NCBI GenBank assembly: GCA_005880795.1
Contig: VBGP01000008.1
Coordinates: 92,681 to 156,680, forward strand
Length of the DNA: 64,000 nucleotides
Source: Chloroflexota bacterium
GTDB taxonomy: Bacteria; Chloroflexota; Dormibacteria; Dormibacterales; Dormibacteraceae
Reading direction: 5' to 3'
Shown here in pieces: positions 41,734-51,444 of this stretch (its first letter is position 1; every line of letters starts with the position of its first letter). Below the pieces are notes generated by a model. That model had not been told where the DNA came from, searched no databases, and saw nothing but the letters and a program-made list of their open reading frames with translations. The position numbers were made by a program, and so were the translations under genes.

Positions 41734-42864
41734 CTAGAGGTCGAGGGCTTGCGCGACCAGCTCGCGATGGTACGTGGCGTCGCCGAGCGTCACCTCTGAC
41801 GATTTCGCGCGCTTGAAGTAGAGGTGCATGTCGTGCTCCCACGTGAAGCCGATCCCACCGTGCACCTGGATGCCGTCCCCCGCGACCTTTCGGTACGCGT
41901 CGGAGACGTACGCCTTGGCCATCGACGAGGCGAGCGAGCGATCGGGCGCGTCCGCGTCGACCGCCCACGCGGCGTAGTAGGTAGCCGATCTTCCGCTCTC
42001 GGACAGAACGAGCATATCGGCGAGCTTGTGTGACACCGCCTGGTAGATGCCGATTGGCTTGCCGAACTGCTGACGTGTCTTCGCGTACTCGGTCGACGTC
42101 TCGAGCACCTTCTGCACGCCGCCCACCATCTCCGCACACAGAGCGGCGGTGGACCAATCGAGCGCGCGCCGCAGTCGCGGCCACGCTTTGTCCGGCGTCC
42201 CCATCACGGCCTCGGGATCCAGCTGCACGCCTTCAAAACGAACCTCGCACCAGCGTCGCGTCATGTCGAGGGTTTCGAGCGGTTTGACGCTCATGCCCTT
42301 CGGCCTGCCTTTGACCAGGAACAGTGTGATGCCCTCTTCGCCCTCGCCTCGGCTGCGTGCGGCCACGACGGTGTAGTCGGCTGTGTGTGCGTCCGGAACG
42401 AAGAGCTTGACCCCATCGAGCTGCCACCCGCCGCCTGCTTGTTTGGCCGTCAGCGCAACGCTGCTCGCGTCCCAGCGGCCTGACGGCTCGGTGAACGCCA
42501 GGGTCGCTTTCGCATCGCCTGACGCGATGGCGCCAAGCGCATCTTTCTTCTGGGCTTCGGTGCCGGCTTCGAGGAGGGTCGGAACGGCCAATCCCATCGT
42601 CGAGAAAAACGGCCCCGGCAACAGCACGCGGCCGGCCTCCTCGAGCACAACGACAAGGTCGAGAAACGTGCCCACGCCTCCGTACTGCTCAGGGATGCCC
42701 AGCGCAGTCCACCCCAGGTCCGCGATCTTTTTCCACATCGCGGCGTCGAACCCGTCGGCGCCCTCCATCAGCTTGCGCACGGTTTTGGGGCTGCATTCCT
42801 TCGCCAGGAACTCGCGCGCCGAGCGCCGCAGCATCTCCTGCTCTTCAGAGAAAGCGAAGTCCAC
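41734..42864 (-). CDS. Acyl-CoA dehydrogenase
   Basis: FAFSEEQEMLRRSAREFLAKE, LAFTEPSG, TRQQFGKPIGIYQAVSHKLADM, QVHGGIGFTWEHDMHLYFKRA. Confidence 0.94.
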   Translation of the reverse strand: MDFAFSEEQEMLRRSAREFLAKECSPKTVRKLMEGADGFDAAMWKKIADLGWTALGIPEQYGGVGTFLDLVVVLEEAGRVLLPGPFFSTMGLAVPTLLEAGTEAQKKDALGAIASGDAKATLAFTEPSGRWDASSVALTAKQAGGGWQLDGVKLFVPDAHTADYTVVAARSRGEGEEGITLFLVKGRPKGMSVKPLETLDMTRRWCEVRFEGVQLDPEAVMGTPDKAWPRLRRALDWSTAALCAEMVGGVQKVLETSTEYAKTRQQFGKPIGIYQAVSHKLADMLVLSESGRSATYYAAWAVDADAPDRSLASSMAKAYVSDAYRKVAGDGIQVHGGIGFTWEHDMHLYFKRAKSSEVTLGDATYHRELVAQALDL

Positions 42865-42878
42865 GACTAGTCGAGAGT

Positions 42879-43508
42879 CTAGGTCTTGGCGGAGCTCGAC
42901 TCGTGAGGTGGCAGCTCAGGGAGCTCCGCCTCCTCATGCGCGGGCAGCTCAGGCTCGGTTTCGGATGCTGCGCGAGCAACCACGGCCGCGGGCTCAGGCG
43001 CCCGTGTCGGAGCGACCGGCGTGGCCACCGGCGGTATCTTGCGCACCGGCCGGGCCAGCTGCGGAATCACCGCGCCGCGGAAGATCGTCATGAGGCCGTA
43101 GAAGCCCAGGAACAGCGCGGCGATGCCGAGCGCCGCCGCAGCTCCCATCCCGGTGTTCTCGCCGTCGGTGAGCGGGCGCGACAGCCCCGTTGGGCATGGG
43201 GCCGGCAAGGCCGGGCAAGTCCCCAGCACGGCCAGGCGGATGGGCAGGGTGAACATCGATAGCAGGCCGTACACGATCGCCAGGCCGGCCACGAAATAGA
43301 TGATCGAGAGGACCGTCCTGCTCTGCGTCCTGAGCAGGCCACAGGCGCCGATTGCGATGGCCGCGATCCAGAACGGGACGATCACGCCGGCGACGCGGCT
43401 CGAGGTGCCTCCGAACACGAGCGGCATGAGGCCGCCGAACGCGACGATACCCGCCGCCGCCCAGATCGACCAGATCCGACGCTGTTCTTGCCCCAGGGAT
43501 GGGATCAC
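42879..43508 (-). CDS. Membrane protein with acidic/Pro-rich C-terminal tail
   Basis: About 4 TM segments then PTRAPEPAAVVARAASETEPELPAHEEAELPELPPHE. Confidence 0.6.
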   Translation of the reverse strand: MIPSLGQEQRRIWSIWAAAGIVAFGGLMPLVFGGTSSRVAGVIVPFWIAAIAIGACGLLRTQSRTVLSIIYFVAGLAIVYGLLSMFTLPIRLAVLGTCPALPAPCPTGLSRPLTDGENTGMGAAAALGIAALFLGFYGLMTIFRGAVIPQLARPVRKIPPVATPVAPTRAPEPAAVVARAASETEPELPAHEEAELPELPPHESSSAKT

Positions 43509-43570
43509 GTCCCGGAATTCTGTCCCTCGGGACGCCGCAAGACAAGCCGGTTACGGAAACAGGGCCTTTC

Positions 43571-45157
43571 TTAAGCCTTGCCCGAGGCGCCGTTCACCTG
43601 CCGCCCGGCGGTCACGTGCGCCGTCTGGCGCAGCGGCACCTCCCGGATGAAGAGGGTGACGATGAACGCCACCGCGATGATTGGCAGGAGGGCCAGGAAC
43701 ACGGGATGCAGGGCGTCGGCCAACCCGTGCCGGATGCCCGCCGCGATCGCGGGCGGAAGATGCGCCAGCTGCGCTGGGTCGAACACAGCCGTGGCCCCAC
43801 CGCCGGCGGATTGAAGCTTCTGGACGGCTGACGCGGATAGGTACCTGGCGATCGAGGTCGTCATCCCCTGGGTCAAGATCGTGCCGAGGATCGCAAGACC
43901 TATAGCCGCCCCCATCGAGCGTGACAGCTGGGTCGCCGACGTCGCGACCGCCATGTCGGCTCGATCGGCCGAGTTCTGGACGACGAGCGTGTAGGTCTGC
44001 ATCGTCAGGCCCAACCCGAGACCGATGATCACCATGGCCTCGATGGTCTGCTGGTTGGTCGTGTGCACATCGAACGTCGACAGCAGGTAGAAGCCCGCGC
44101 CCATCAGGGCCAGACCTACCAATAGCAGACCCTTGTACCTGCCGGTCCGCGAGATGAACTGGCCGCCGGCGACACTGGTGACGATCATCGCGACCAGCAT
44201 CGGCACGAGGATGGCGCCGGAGTTCGTGACGCTGTTGCCGATCACGCCCTGGACGAAAACAGGGAGAAAGAAGATGGCGCCGAACATCGCCATCGCGACC
44301 CCGATGCTGGCGATGTTGGAGAACGTGAAGATGCTGCTCTTCCACAGGCGCAAAGGTAGGACCGGTTCCGGCGCGTGCAGCTCGACCCAGACGAACCCGG
44401 CCAGCAGGAGGGCGCCCGCCGCGTAAAGGCCGACGATCTGCCACGAGGCCCACGGATATTGAAGGCCGCCCCAAACGGTGGCAAGCAGCACGCAAGTGAT
44501 ACCGCCCGAGAGGGTGATGCTGCCCCAGACATCGATCGCGTGCTTCCGTCTCTCGTTCGGGACGTGCATGTAAAACCAGATGACGATGAGGGTGATCGCG
44601 GCGATAGGCAGGTTGACGAAGAAAAGCCATCGCCATGTGAAGTGCTCGGTGATGAATCCGCCCGCGGCGGGCCCGACTATCGAGGCCAGACCGAATGAAG
44701 CGCCCATCATGCCCTGGTATTTGCCTCTGTCGCGGGGCGAGATGATGTCGCCGATGATCGCCTGCGACAGCGGCATGATGAAACCCATGCCGGCGCCCTG
44801 GACGAAGCGGGCAAACACCAGGAACCAGAAGTTCGGGGCCAGGCCGGACAGGCCCGATCCGATCGCGAAGACAACGATCCCGGTCATGTACAGAGGCTTG
44901 CGGCCGTAGATGTCTGAGAGCTTGCCCGCGACGGGCACGACGATCGTCGAGGCAAGCATGGCGGAGATCGGTATCCAGCTGTAGTCGGCCAGGCCCCCGA
45001 GCTCGGCGACGATCGTGGGCAGCGCCGGCGCGACCAGGGTCATGTTGAGTGACGCGATCAGCGAGCCGAGCATCAGGCCGGCGAAGACGGCCATCACTCC
45101 GCGGTCGATGCCTTTCTGTGCAGTCGTGGTGGTCGCCTTGGTGGCGACAGCGGTCAT
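43571..45157 (-). CDS. MFS transporter, DHA2 family
   Basis: LIASLNMTLVAPALPTIVAELG, AGKLSDIYGRKPLYMTGIVVF, 14-TM length. Confidence 0.93.
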   Translation of the reverse strand: MTAVATKATTTTAQKGIDRGVMAVFAGLMLGSLIASLNMTLVAPALPTIVAELGGLADYSWIPISAMLASTIVVPVAGKLSDIYGRKPLYMTGIVVFAIGSGLSGLAPNFWFLVFARFVQGAGMGFIMPLSQAIIGDIISPRDRGKYQGMMGASFGLASIVGPAAGGFITEHFTWRWLFFVNLPIAAITLIVIWFYMHVPNERRKHAIDVWGSITLSGGITCVLLATVWGGLQYPWASWQIVGLYAAGALLLAGFVWVELHAPEPVLPLRLWKSSIFTFSNIASIGVAMAMFGAIFFLPVFVQGVIGNSVTNSGAILVPMLVAMIVTSVAGGQFISRTGRYKGLLLVGLALMGAGFYLLSTFDVHTTNQQTIEAMVIIGLGLGLTMQTYTLVVQNSADRADMAVATSATQLSRSMGAAIGLAILGTILTQGMTTSIARYLSASAVQKLQSAGGGATAVFDPAQLAHLPPAIAAGIRHGLADALHPVFLALLPIIAVAFIVTLFIREVPLRQTAHVTAGRQVNGASGKA

Positions 45158-45168
45158 CTGGAGAGAGG

Positions 45169-46314
45169 TTACCGGCTTCGCGGCAAACCCAGCACGCGTT
45201 CCGCGAGGATGTTGCGCAGCACCTCTGAAGTACCTGCCTCGATCGTGTTGGCGCGCGAGCGCAGGAACTGGTACTTCCAGCCGTCGCCATCGCCCACCTG
45301 CGCTCCGGACCCTGCCATGTCCATCGCGGTTTCGGTCATCCGCTGGTTGAGCTCAGACCACATCAGCTTGAGGATCGATCCTTCCGGTCCCGGAACGCCA
45401 CTTCGCTTGACCGCCGTGACGGCGCGATATCCGTTCAGCTGCAGGGCACGGGCCTCAATCGTGTGCTGCGCGATCTTCTGCCGCACCAGCGGATCCGAGC
45501 CTCGGCCGAGCTTGCGTGCACGTTCAGCCAGCTCTGCCGCCGTGATCTGCGCTCGTGTGGCCAGGGCCAGGCCGAGCGTGCCGCGTTCGTGGAGGAGGGT
45601 TGTCATCGCGACGGCCCATCCGTTGCCCGCTTCGCCGAGGATCTGCGACTTCGGCACCTTCACGTCCTTGAAGAAGATCTCGTTGAACTCGGCGTCACCC
45701 GTGATCTGGACCAGCGGGCGGACCTCGATGCCAGGGCTCTGCATGTCGACCAGCAGATAGGTCAAACCCTCGCGTGGGTTGGTTTCCTTGCGCTCGCGGG
45801 CGAGGAGCATGCACCACCTCGCCACATGGGCGAGCGTCGTCCAGACCTTCTGGCCGTTGACGACGTAGTGATCGCCTTTGTCATCGGCGCGCGTCTGCAG
45901 CCCTGACAGGTCGCTGCCGGCGTTCGGCTCGCTGAAGCCCTGGCACCAGATCTCCTCCGCGGAGAGCAGGGGCGGAAGGTATCGCTTCTTCTGCTCCTCG
46001 GTGCCGTGAGCGATGACGACCGGTCCCCCCATGCCGAGGCCGATGACGTTGATCGGATCGGGGGCATGAGCCTGGATCATCTCGTCGTTGAAGATCAGCT
46101 GGTCCATGAAGCTGCGGCCGCGCCCGCCGTATTCCTCGGGCCAGGTGAGGCCAACGTAGCCCGCGGCGTAGAGCTTGGCCTGCCACGCCCGCCGGCTGTC
46201 GATGAAGGCTTTCATGTCGCCGGCTCCATCCCCGTCGCGCGGCGCGTTGGCCGTCAGCCACGCCCGAGCCTCATCGCGAAACGCCTTCTCTGTCGGGCTG
46301 AGCTCGAAGTCCAC
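45169..46314 (-). CDS. Acyl-CoA dehydrogenase
   Basis: FELSPTEKAFRDEARAWL, WCQGFSEPNAGSDLSGLQTRA, RSRANTIEAGTSEVLRNILAERVLGLPR. Confidence 0.95.
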   Translation of the reverse strand: MDFELSPTEKAFRDEARAWLTANAPRDGDGAGDMKAFIDSRRAWQAKLYAAGYVGLTWPEEYGGRGRSFMDQLIFNDEMIQAHAPDPINVIGLGMGGPVVIAHGTEEQKKRYLPPLLSAEEIWCQGFSEPNAGSDLSGLQTRADDKGDHYVVNGQKVWTTLAHVARWCMLLARERKETNPREGLTYLLVDMQSPGIEVRPLVQITGDAEFNEIFFKDVKVPKSQILGEAGNGWAVAMTTLLHERGTLGLALATRAQITAAELAERARKLGRGSDPLVRQKIAQHTIEARALQLNGYRAVTAVKRSGVPGPEGSILKLMWSELNQRMTETAMDMAGSGAQVGDGDGWKYQFLRSRANTIEAGTSEVLRNILAERVLGLPRSR

Positions 46315-46323
46315 GCGCTTACG

Positions 46324-47232
46324 TTAGGCCACAGCGGGAAGGACTTCTTTCGCAAGCACCCGCAGCGCGTCGAAGTCGTCGAGCACGAAGTGCTGCAGCA
46401 TGAACAGGTCGACGCCCAGCTTCGCGTGCTCCCGCATCTGCTCGGCAATCTCCTCAGGAGTGCCGACGAAGGCCTGCAGTCGCATCTTCTCGAGGACTTG
46501 CTCGGCATCCAGGCCTTTCAACGAAGGGATGATGTCGCGCAGCTTCAGGGCGCGCTCCCGGAGCTCATCGCGATCACGCCCGACGATGTAAGTCGTCATC
46601 ACTGAGCGCCGGATAGTGGCGGGATCGCGACCGACTTCGCGGCAGGACTGCTCGAGCACCTCGCGGCGCTGCCGGAACATCTCGGCATCGAGCCGCGAGA
46701 GATTCCACTCAGTCGCTTCGCGCGCCACCAGCGGAAGCGTGCGCTTGGCGCCTTTGCCGCCGAGCAGAAGTGGAATCGGATTGCGGGCTGGCTTCGGATA
46801 CGTCGTCTCCCAGATCTCGCGCATCTTCTTAATGCCGGCGTCGAGCCGGTCAAAACGCTCTCTTTCCGTGTAGAACGGGATGTTGAACACGCGGTGCTCG
46901 TTCTCGTTCCACCCTGCTCCGACTCCGAGGATCAATCGCCCGCCGGAAAGGGCATCCACCGAAGCCGCGACCTTTGCCAGGACGCCCGGCAATCGAAAGG
47001 TCATCGGGCTCACCATCGGACCGAACTCGATCCGCTTCGTCCATTCCGCGGCCAGCGCGAGCGAGGTCCAGCACTCGATGCATTCCCGGTCGGGCGACGA
47101 CATGAGGGAGATCAGGTGGTCGCTCCGCCGCAGCGACGCGAAGCCGAGGGTGTCGGTGTCGTGGCAGATGCGCCGCCAGCGCTCCCAGCTCAACCCCTCC
47201 TGGCCTTCGATCATGATCCCGACCTGCGTCAC
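46324..47232 (-). CDS. LLM-class (F420-dependent type) oxidoreductase
   Basis: GFASLRRSDHL, VSPMTFRLPGVLAKVAASVDALSGGRLILGVGAGWNENEH. Confidence 0.9.
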   Translation of the reverse strand: MTQVGIMIEGQEGLSWERWRRICHDTDTLGFASLRRSDHLISLMSSPDRECIECWTSLALAAEWTKRIEFGPMVSPMTFRLPGVLAKVAASVDALSGGRLILGVGAGWNENEHRVFNIPFYTERERFDRLDAGIKKMREIWETTYPKPARNPIPLLLGGKGAKRTLPLVAREATEWNLSRLDAEMFRQRREVLEQSCREVGRDPATIRRSVMTTYIVGRDRDELRERALKLRDIIPSLKGLDAEQVLEKMRLQAFVGTPEEIAEQMREHAKLGVDLFMLQHFVLDDFDALRVLAKEVLPAVA

Positions 47233-47265
47233 GACTGCTGATCGTAAGCCGCCTCCGTCGGAAAC

Positions 47266-48276
47266 CTAATCCAGCGCGTCGGTGAGTTGATCGAGCGGTC
47301 GGAAGTTGAGGATGCGGTCCTGCGGGATCCCGGCCCGGCGTGCCATCCAAAGGCCCATCGGCACATAGGCGAATTCGGCCGGCGCATGCGCGTCGGCGTC
47401 GACGACGAAATCGCACCCGAATTCGCAAGCCAGGCGAGCCATCTCCGGCGAGAGGTCCATCCGCGCGGGGTCACAATCGATCTCCAGCGCCACTCCATTT
47501 CTGGCTGCTTCTTTGAACACCGCCTCGAAGTCGTAGCTCGCGCCCTCCCTCGATCCAGGCCTGCGTCCGGTGGGGTGGCCGATCACGTCGACGTGCGGGT
47601 GGGCCGCGGCGCGAAGCATCCGCTCAGTCATCGCGGCCGGCTCCTGCCGCAGCTTTACGTGGGGTGAGGCGATCACCACGTCGAGGATCTCGAGCACGGC
47701 ATCCGGCAGGTCGAGCGCGCCGTCTTCGAGGATGTCGACCTCGATGCCCTGCAGCAGCGTCAGCCCGTCGACCTGTGACTGCACCTGCGCCATCTCCCGC
47801 GATTGGGCGACCAGACGCTCCGCGTCCAGGCCGTTCACGACCTTGATTCGTGGCGAGTGGTCGGTGATCCCGAGGTAGCGGTAGCCAAGGGCCCTGGCAC
47901 CCTCCGCCATCTCCAGCATCGTCGCGCGCCCGTCGCTCCACTCGGTATGTGAGTGGATGTCGCCCTGGTAGTGGTTGAAATCAATCCGGGACTCGTCCTC
48001 CCGCGCGGGCTGCTTCATCTCCTCGCGGAGTCGGGCCAGGTAGCGGCTCTGGCCTGTCTCGACGAGCTCGGCTAGAACCTTCGCGATGCCGGCGCCCACT
48101 CCCTCCAGCGTCGTCAGCTTGCCGTCCCGGTGCAGGGCCTGGAGGTCGGGCCGCTCGATAGCGAGTGACCAGGCCGCCATTGAAAATGCCTTGGCGCGGA
48201 AGACTTCCTTTGGATCCTGGCGGAGCAGGTAACCGATTTCGGACAGTACCTGGGCCGCCGCAAGCGCATCCACCAC
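47266..48276 (-). CDS. PHP-domain protein with N-terminal helix-hairpin-helix (PolX-derived without polymerase core)
   Basis: HhH-like LTTLEGVGAGIAKVLAELVETG; PHP motifs GDIHSHTEWSDG, GITDHSP, GIEVDIL, VDADAHAP. Confidence 0.85.
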   Translation of the reverse strand: MVDALAAAQVLSEIGYLLRQDPKEVFRAKAFSMAAWSLAIERPDLQALHRDGKLTTLEGVGAGIAKVLAELVETGQSRYLARLREEMKQPAREDESRIDFNHYQGDIHSHTEWSDGRATMLEMAEGARALGYRYLGITDHSPRIKVVNGLDAERLVAQSREMAQVQSQVDGLTLLQGIEVDILEDGALDLPDAVLEILDVVIASPHVKLRQEPAAMTERMLRAAAHPHVDVIGHPTGRRPGSREGASYDFEAVFKEAARNGVALEIDCDPARMDLSPEMARLACEFGCDFVVDADAHAPAEFAYVPMGLWMARRAGIPQDRILNFRPLDQLTDALD

Positions 48277-48295
48277 GTAAATTGTGTGAGCAAAG

Positions 48296-48874
48296 GTGGC
48301 CACCCCGAAACCGAAGCCCGGCGACCCGATCGCCGAACTGGTCGAATCGCTTCTCGTCGAGCTGGGCGAAGACACGGAGCGCCAGGGCCTTAAAGCCACG
48401 CCTGACCGGGTGGCCCGCGCGCTACGCGAGCTGACCGACGGCTACGGCGTCCGCCCCGAGGAAGTGATCGCCGGCGCCATCTTCGACCAGGACTACGACG
48501 AGATGGTCGTGGTCAAGGACATCAACTTCTACAGCCTGTGTGAGCACCACTTGCTGCCGTTTTTCGGTCAGGTCCACGTCGGCTACCTCCCCAAGGGCAA
48601 GGTGGTTGGTTTGAGCAAGATCCCGCGCCTGGTCGAGGTCTTCTCCCACCGCCTGCAGCTCCAGGAGCAGCTGACCAGGCAGATCGCCGAGGCGCTCAAC
48701 GAGTCGCTGGCCCCTCGCGGTGTCGGGGTCGTTGTCGAGGCGCGCCACCTGTGCATGGAGATGCGAGGGGTCGAGAAGGCTGGCGGACACATGATGACCT
48801 CGTGCATGCTGGGCACCTTCCGCCGCGACCCGCGCACTCGAGCCGAATTCCTAGACCTGGTCAAGAGGTCCTAG
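48296..48874 (+). CDS. folE: GTP cyclohydrolase I
   Basis: VVVKDINFYSLCEHHLLPFFGQVHVGYLPKGKVVGLSKIPRLVEVFSHRLQLQEQLT. Confidence 0.97.
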   Translation: MATPKPKPGDPIAELVESLLVELGEDTERQGLKATPDRVARALRELTDGYGVRPEEVIAGAIFDQDYDEMVVVKDINFYSLCEHHLLPFFGQVHVGYLPKGKVVGLSKIPRLVEVFSHRLQLQEQLTRQIAEALNESLAPRGVGVVVEARHLCMEMRGVEKAGGHMMTSCMLGTFRRDPRTRAEFLDLVKRS

Positions 48875-48904
48875 ACGAGAGAAAGGGCCGCCGCCAACGA
48901 TCGC

Positions 48905-49726
48905 TTGGTGCTGGTCTGGATCGCGGCGGTCTTCGCAATTACAGGCCTCGGAATGTTGCCGCTCTATGTCTATCGGCTCGACCTCGGCAAGCTCACCTTT
49001 TCGAGCTCGGTTCCCCTTGTTGCCGGCCTCGGCATCGAGCTAACCGCCTTCGCTCCGACTCTAGCCGCTGTGCTGATCGTCGCCGTGATGCGAGAACCCC
49101 GTGGAATCAGGCGGCTTCTTCGCCCCGTGCTGCGCTGGCGTGTCGCCGTCGCGTGGTATCTGGTGGCGGCCGCCGGATCGACCGTGCTTTTCCTCGGAGC
49201 GGACGTGGCGCGGGCCATCATCCACGCGCCGTTGCCCGAGCACTGGGTCACCCTGCCCACCGTCGCCGCAGCGGTCTTCCTGGTAGGCGCGCTCCTGGCG
49301 GGGTCATTTGGCGAGGAGATCGGCTGGCGAGGACTAGGCCAGCGCCGGCTGCAGAGCGGTCACAACGCTCTGGGTGCCGCGATTGTTATCGGTCTGGTCT
49401 GGGGAGTCTGGCACCTGTGGCCGGTGGTCGCGCCTGGCGGCCTTGACGGCACAACATGGAGCGACGGATTTCTGACCATCGCCCGGCTGATGGCGATGTC
49501 GGTCCTTTTCGCCTGGCTCTACAACAGCTCCGGCGGCAGCCTGTTGATCGTGATGATCGCGCACGCCGGCTACAACCTCGGAATCCGCATCGTGCCGAGC
49601 GTGACGGGCGACCATGCCGACGCGTTTGTGGTCGCATTGTTTGTAGTCGCGGCTGTCGCGGCTGCGGTCGTTGCGGGGCCCCGGCGGCTTGCCAGGATGG
49701 AGGCCGGCTTCCCCGATCACATATAA
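48905..49726 (+). CDS. CPBP-family intramembrane metalloprotease
   Basis: SFGEEIGWRGLGQRRL (EExxxR), VWHLWPV, MIAHAGYNLG. Confidence 0.9.
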   Translation: MVLVWIAAVFAITGLGMLPLYVYRLDLGKLTFSSSVPLVAGLGIELTAFAPTLAAVLIVAVMREPRGIRRLLRPVLRWRVAVAWYLVAAAGSTVLFLGADVARAIIHAPLPEHWVTLPTVAAAVFLVGALLAGSFGEEIGWRGLGQRRLQSGHNALGAAIVIGLVWGVWHLWPVVAPGGLDGTTWSDGFLTIARLMAMSVLFAWLYNSSGGSLLIVMIAHAGYNLGIRIVPSVTGDHADAFVVALFVVAAVAAAVVAGPRRLARMEAGFPDHI

Positions 49727-49732
49727 ACCAGC

Positions 49733-49768
49733 CTTTATGTATACTCGAACATAAAGTAACCTTTATGT
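49733..49768. promoter_or_regulatory. ArsR-type operator/promoter: CTTTATGT-[ATACTCGA]-ACATAAAG plus third CTTTATGT over the start codon; TATACT -10 between the arms
   Basis: Perfect 8-bp inverted repeat (49733-49740/49749-49756), repeat at 49761-49768. Confidence 0.75.
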
Positions 49769-50088
49769 TTCTCCAGAACCCGCGGAACGAGCTGCCGGAT
49801 CATTTCCTCGGCTTTGCCAACCCGACGCGTCTGCGCATCCTGGAGCGCCTCGCCCAGGCGGGTGAGGAGAACGTCAACGACCTCGCCGAGTTCCTGCATA
49901 TGAGCCAGCCGCGCATCTCCTGGCACCTGCGGATGCTGCGCGTGGGCGGGGTGATCAAGACCCGGCGCGAGGGTCGGCAGGTCTACTGCTCGCTCGACGT
50001 GGAGAACATCCGGCGCTATCGCGAGCGCCTCGACCAGATGCTCGGTATGTCATCCAGAGTGAAAGTTCGTGAGGAGGTGGGAGCATGA
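49765..50088 (+). CDS. ArsR-family transcriptional regulator
   Basis: [61 protein letters not shown]. Confidence 0.92.
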   Translation: MFLQNPRNELPDHFLGFANPTRLRILERLAQAGEENVNDLAEFLHMSQPRISWHLRMLRVGGVIKTRREGRQVYCSLDVENIRRYRERLDQMLGMSSRVKVREEVGA

Positions 50089-51269
50089 GCGCCAATCAGA
50101 GGAACGGCCATCGCAACGGTAACGACAGGAAAGTTCGGGTTGCCATCGTGGGGGTCGGCAACTGCGCCTCTTCGCTTGTCCAGGGCGTTCAGTACTACCG
50201 CAACGCATCGCCCAAGGAATCGGTCCCGGGACTCATGCATGTCGAGCTGGGCGGCTATCACATCCGAGATATCGAGTTTGTTGCCGCGTTCGACATCGAC
50301 AAGAACAAGGTTGGTCTGGATCTCTCAGAGGCGATCTTCGCCAAGCCCAACAACACCGTGAAGTTCTCCGAAGTTCCACGAGTCGGTGTCAAGGTCCAGC
50401 GCGGCATGACTCACGATGGAATCGGCAAATACCTCGCCGACATCGTCCAGAAGGCACCGGGCGAGACCTCCGACGTCGTCGGGATCCTCAAGAAGACCAA
50501 AGCGGACGTGGTCGTGAGCTACCTGCCGGTCGGCTCTGAAGAGGCTACGAAGTGGTACGTCGAGCAAGCGCTTACCGCCGGCGTGGGGTTTGTGAACTGC
50601 ATTCCGGTCTTCATCGCCCGCGAGCCGTACTGGCAGAAGCGCTTTCTGGACAAAAACCTGCCGATCATCGGCGACGACATCAAGTCACAGGTGGGCGCGA
50701 CCATCGTGCACCGCGTGCTGACGAGGCTTTTCCGAGACCGCGGCGTGAAGCTGGAGCGCACATACCAGCTCAACTTCGGGGGCAACACCGACTTCTTGAA
50801 CATGCTGGAGCGGGACCGCCTCATGTCGAAGAAGATCTCCAAGACGCGCTCCGTCACGTCGCAGCTGGACTATGACATCGGCGCGGACAACGTCCACATC
50901 GGGCCGTCGGACTACGTGCCCTGGCTTAGCGATCGCAAATGGGCGTACATCCGGCTCGAGGGCCGCTCGTTTGGCGACGTTCCGCTCAACGTCGAGCTCA
51001 AGCTCGAGGTCGTCGACTCACCGAACTCGGCGGGCATCGTGATCGACGCCGTGCGCTGCGCCAAGCTGGCTCTGGACCGCGGCATCGGCGGAGCGCTGGA
51101 GTCGCCGAGCTCGTACTTCATGAAGTCGCCCCCGGTCCAGTACAGCGACAACGAGGCCAGAAGGCTGGTCGAGGAGTTCATCGAAGGTGATAAGGCGGGA
51201 GTCAATGGGCGCGACGGGCGCGTCCGCCGCGTCGCCCGCGCGAAGCCGGCCGCGCCTGCTCGGCGCTAG
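50085..51269 (+). CDS. ino1: Inositol-3-phosphate (myo-inositol-1-phosphate) synthase
   Basis: [77 protein letters not shown]. Confidence 0.96.
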   Translation: MSANQRNGHRNGNDRKVRVAIVGVGNCASSLVQGVQYYRNASPKESVPGLMHVELGGYHIRDIEFVAAFDIDKNKVGLDLSEAIFAKPNNTVKFSEVPRVGVKVQRGMTHDGIGKYLADIVQKAPGETSDVVGILKKTKADVVVSYLPVGSEEATKWYVEQALTAGVGFVNCIPVFIAREPYWQKRFLDKNLPIIGDDIKSQVGATIVHRVLTRLFRDRGVKLERTYQLNFGGNTDFLNMLERDRLMSKKISKTRSVTSQLDYDIGADNVHIGPSDYVPWLSDRKWAYIRLEGRSFGDVPLNVELKLEVVDSPNSAGIVIDAVRCAKLALDRGIGGALESPSSYFMKSPPVQYSDNEARRLVEEFIEGDKAGVNGRDGRVRRVARAKPAAPARR

Positions 51270-51332
51270 ACCCGCACAGTGGCGCCACGCGAGCAATGCG
51301 GCGGCATCGACGGCCGAAGCCCAGGAAGCGAC

Positions 51333-51413
51333 GAGCAGCGCAGCGAGCGCATCGTGGATGCGTGAGCGAGCAGCGCAGGAGCTGACGCCGGATAGGCGCC
51401 CACAGGGCGCCGG
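51333..51413 (+). repeat. Dispersed intergenic repeat, copy A
   Basis: GAGCAGCGCAGCGAGCGCATC-GTGGATGCGTGAGCGAGCAGCGCAG... matches reverse complement of 58595-58676. Confidence 0.6.
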
Positions 51414-51444
51414 TCGGCCGTCTAGGCCGCCGCAGGGCCGCGGG

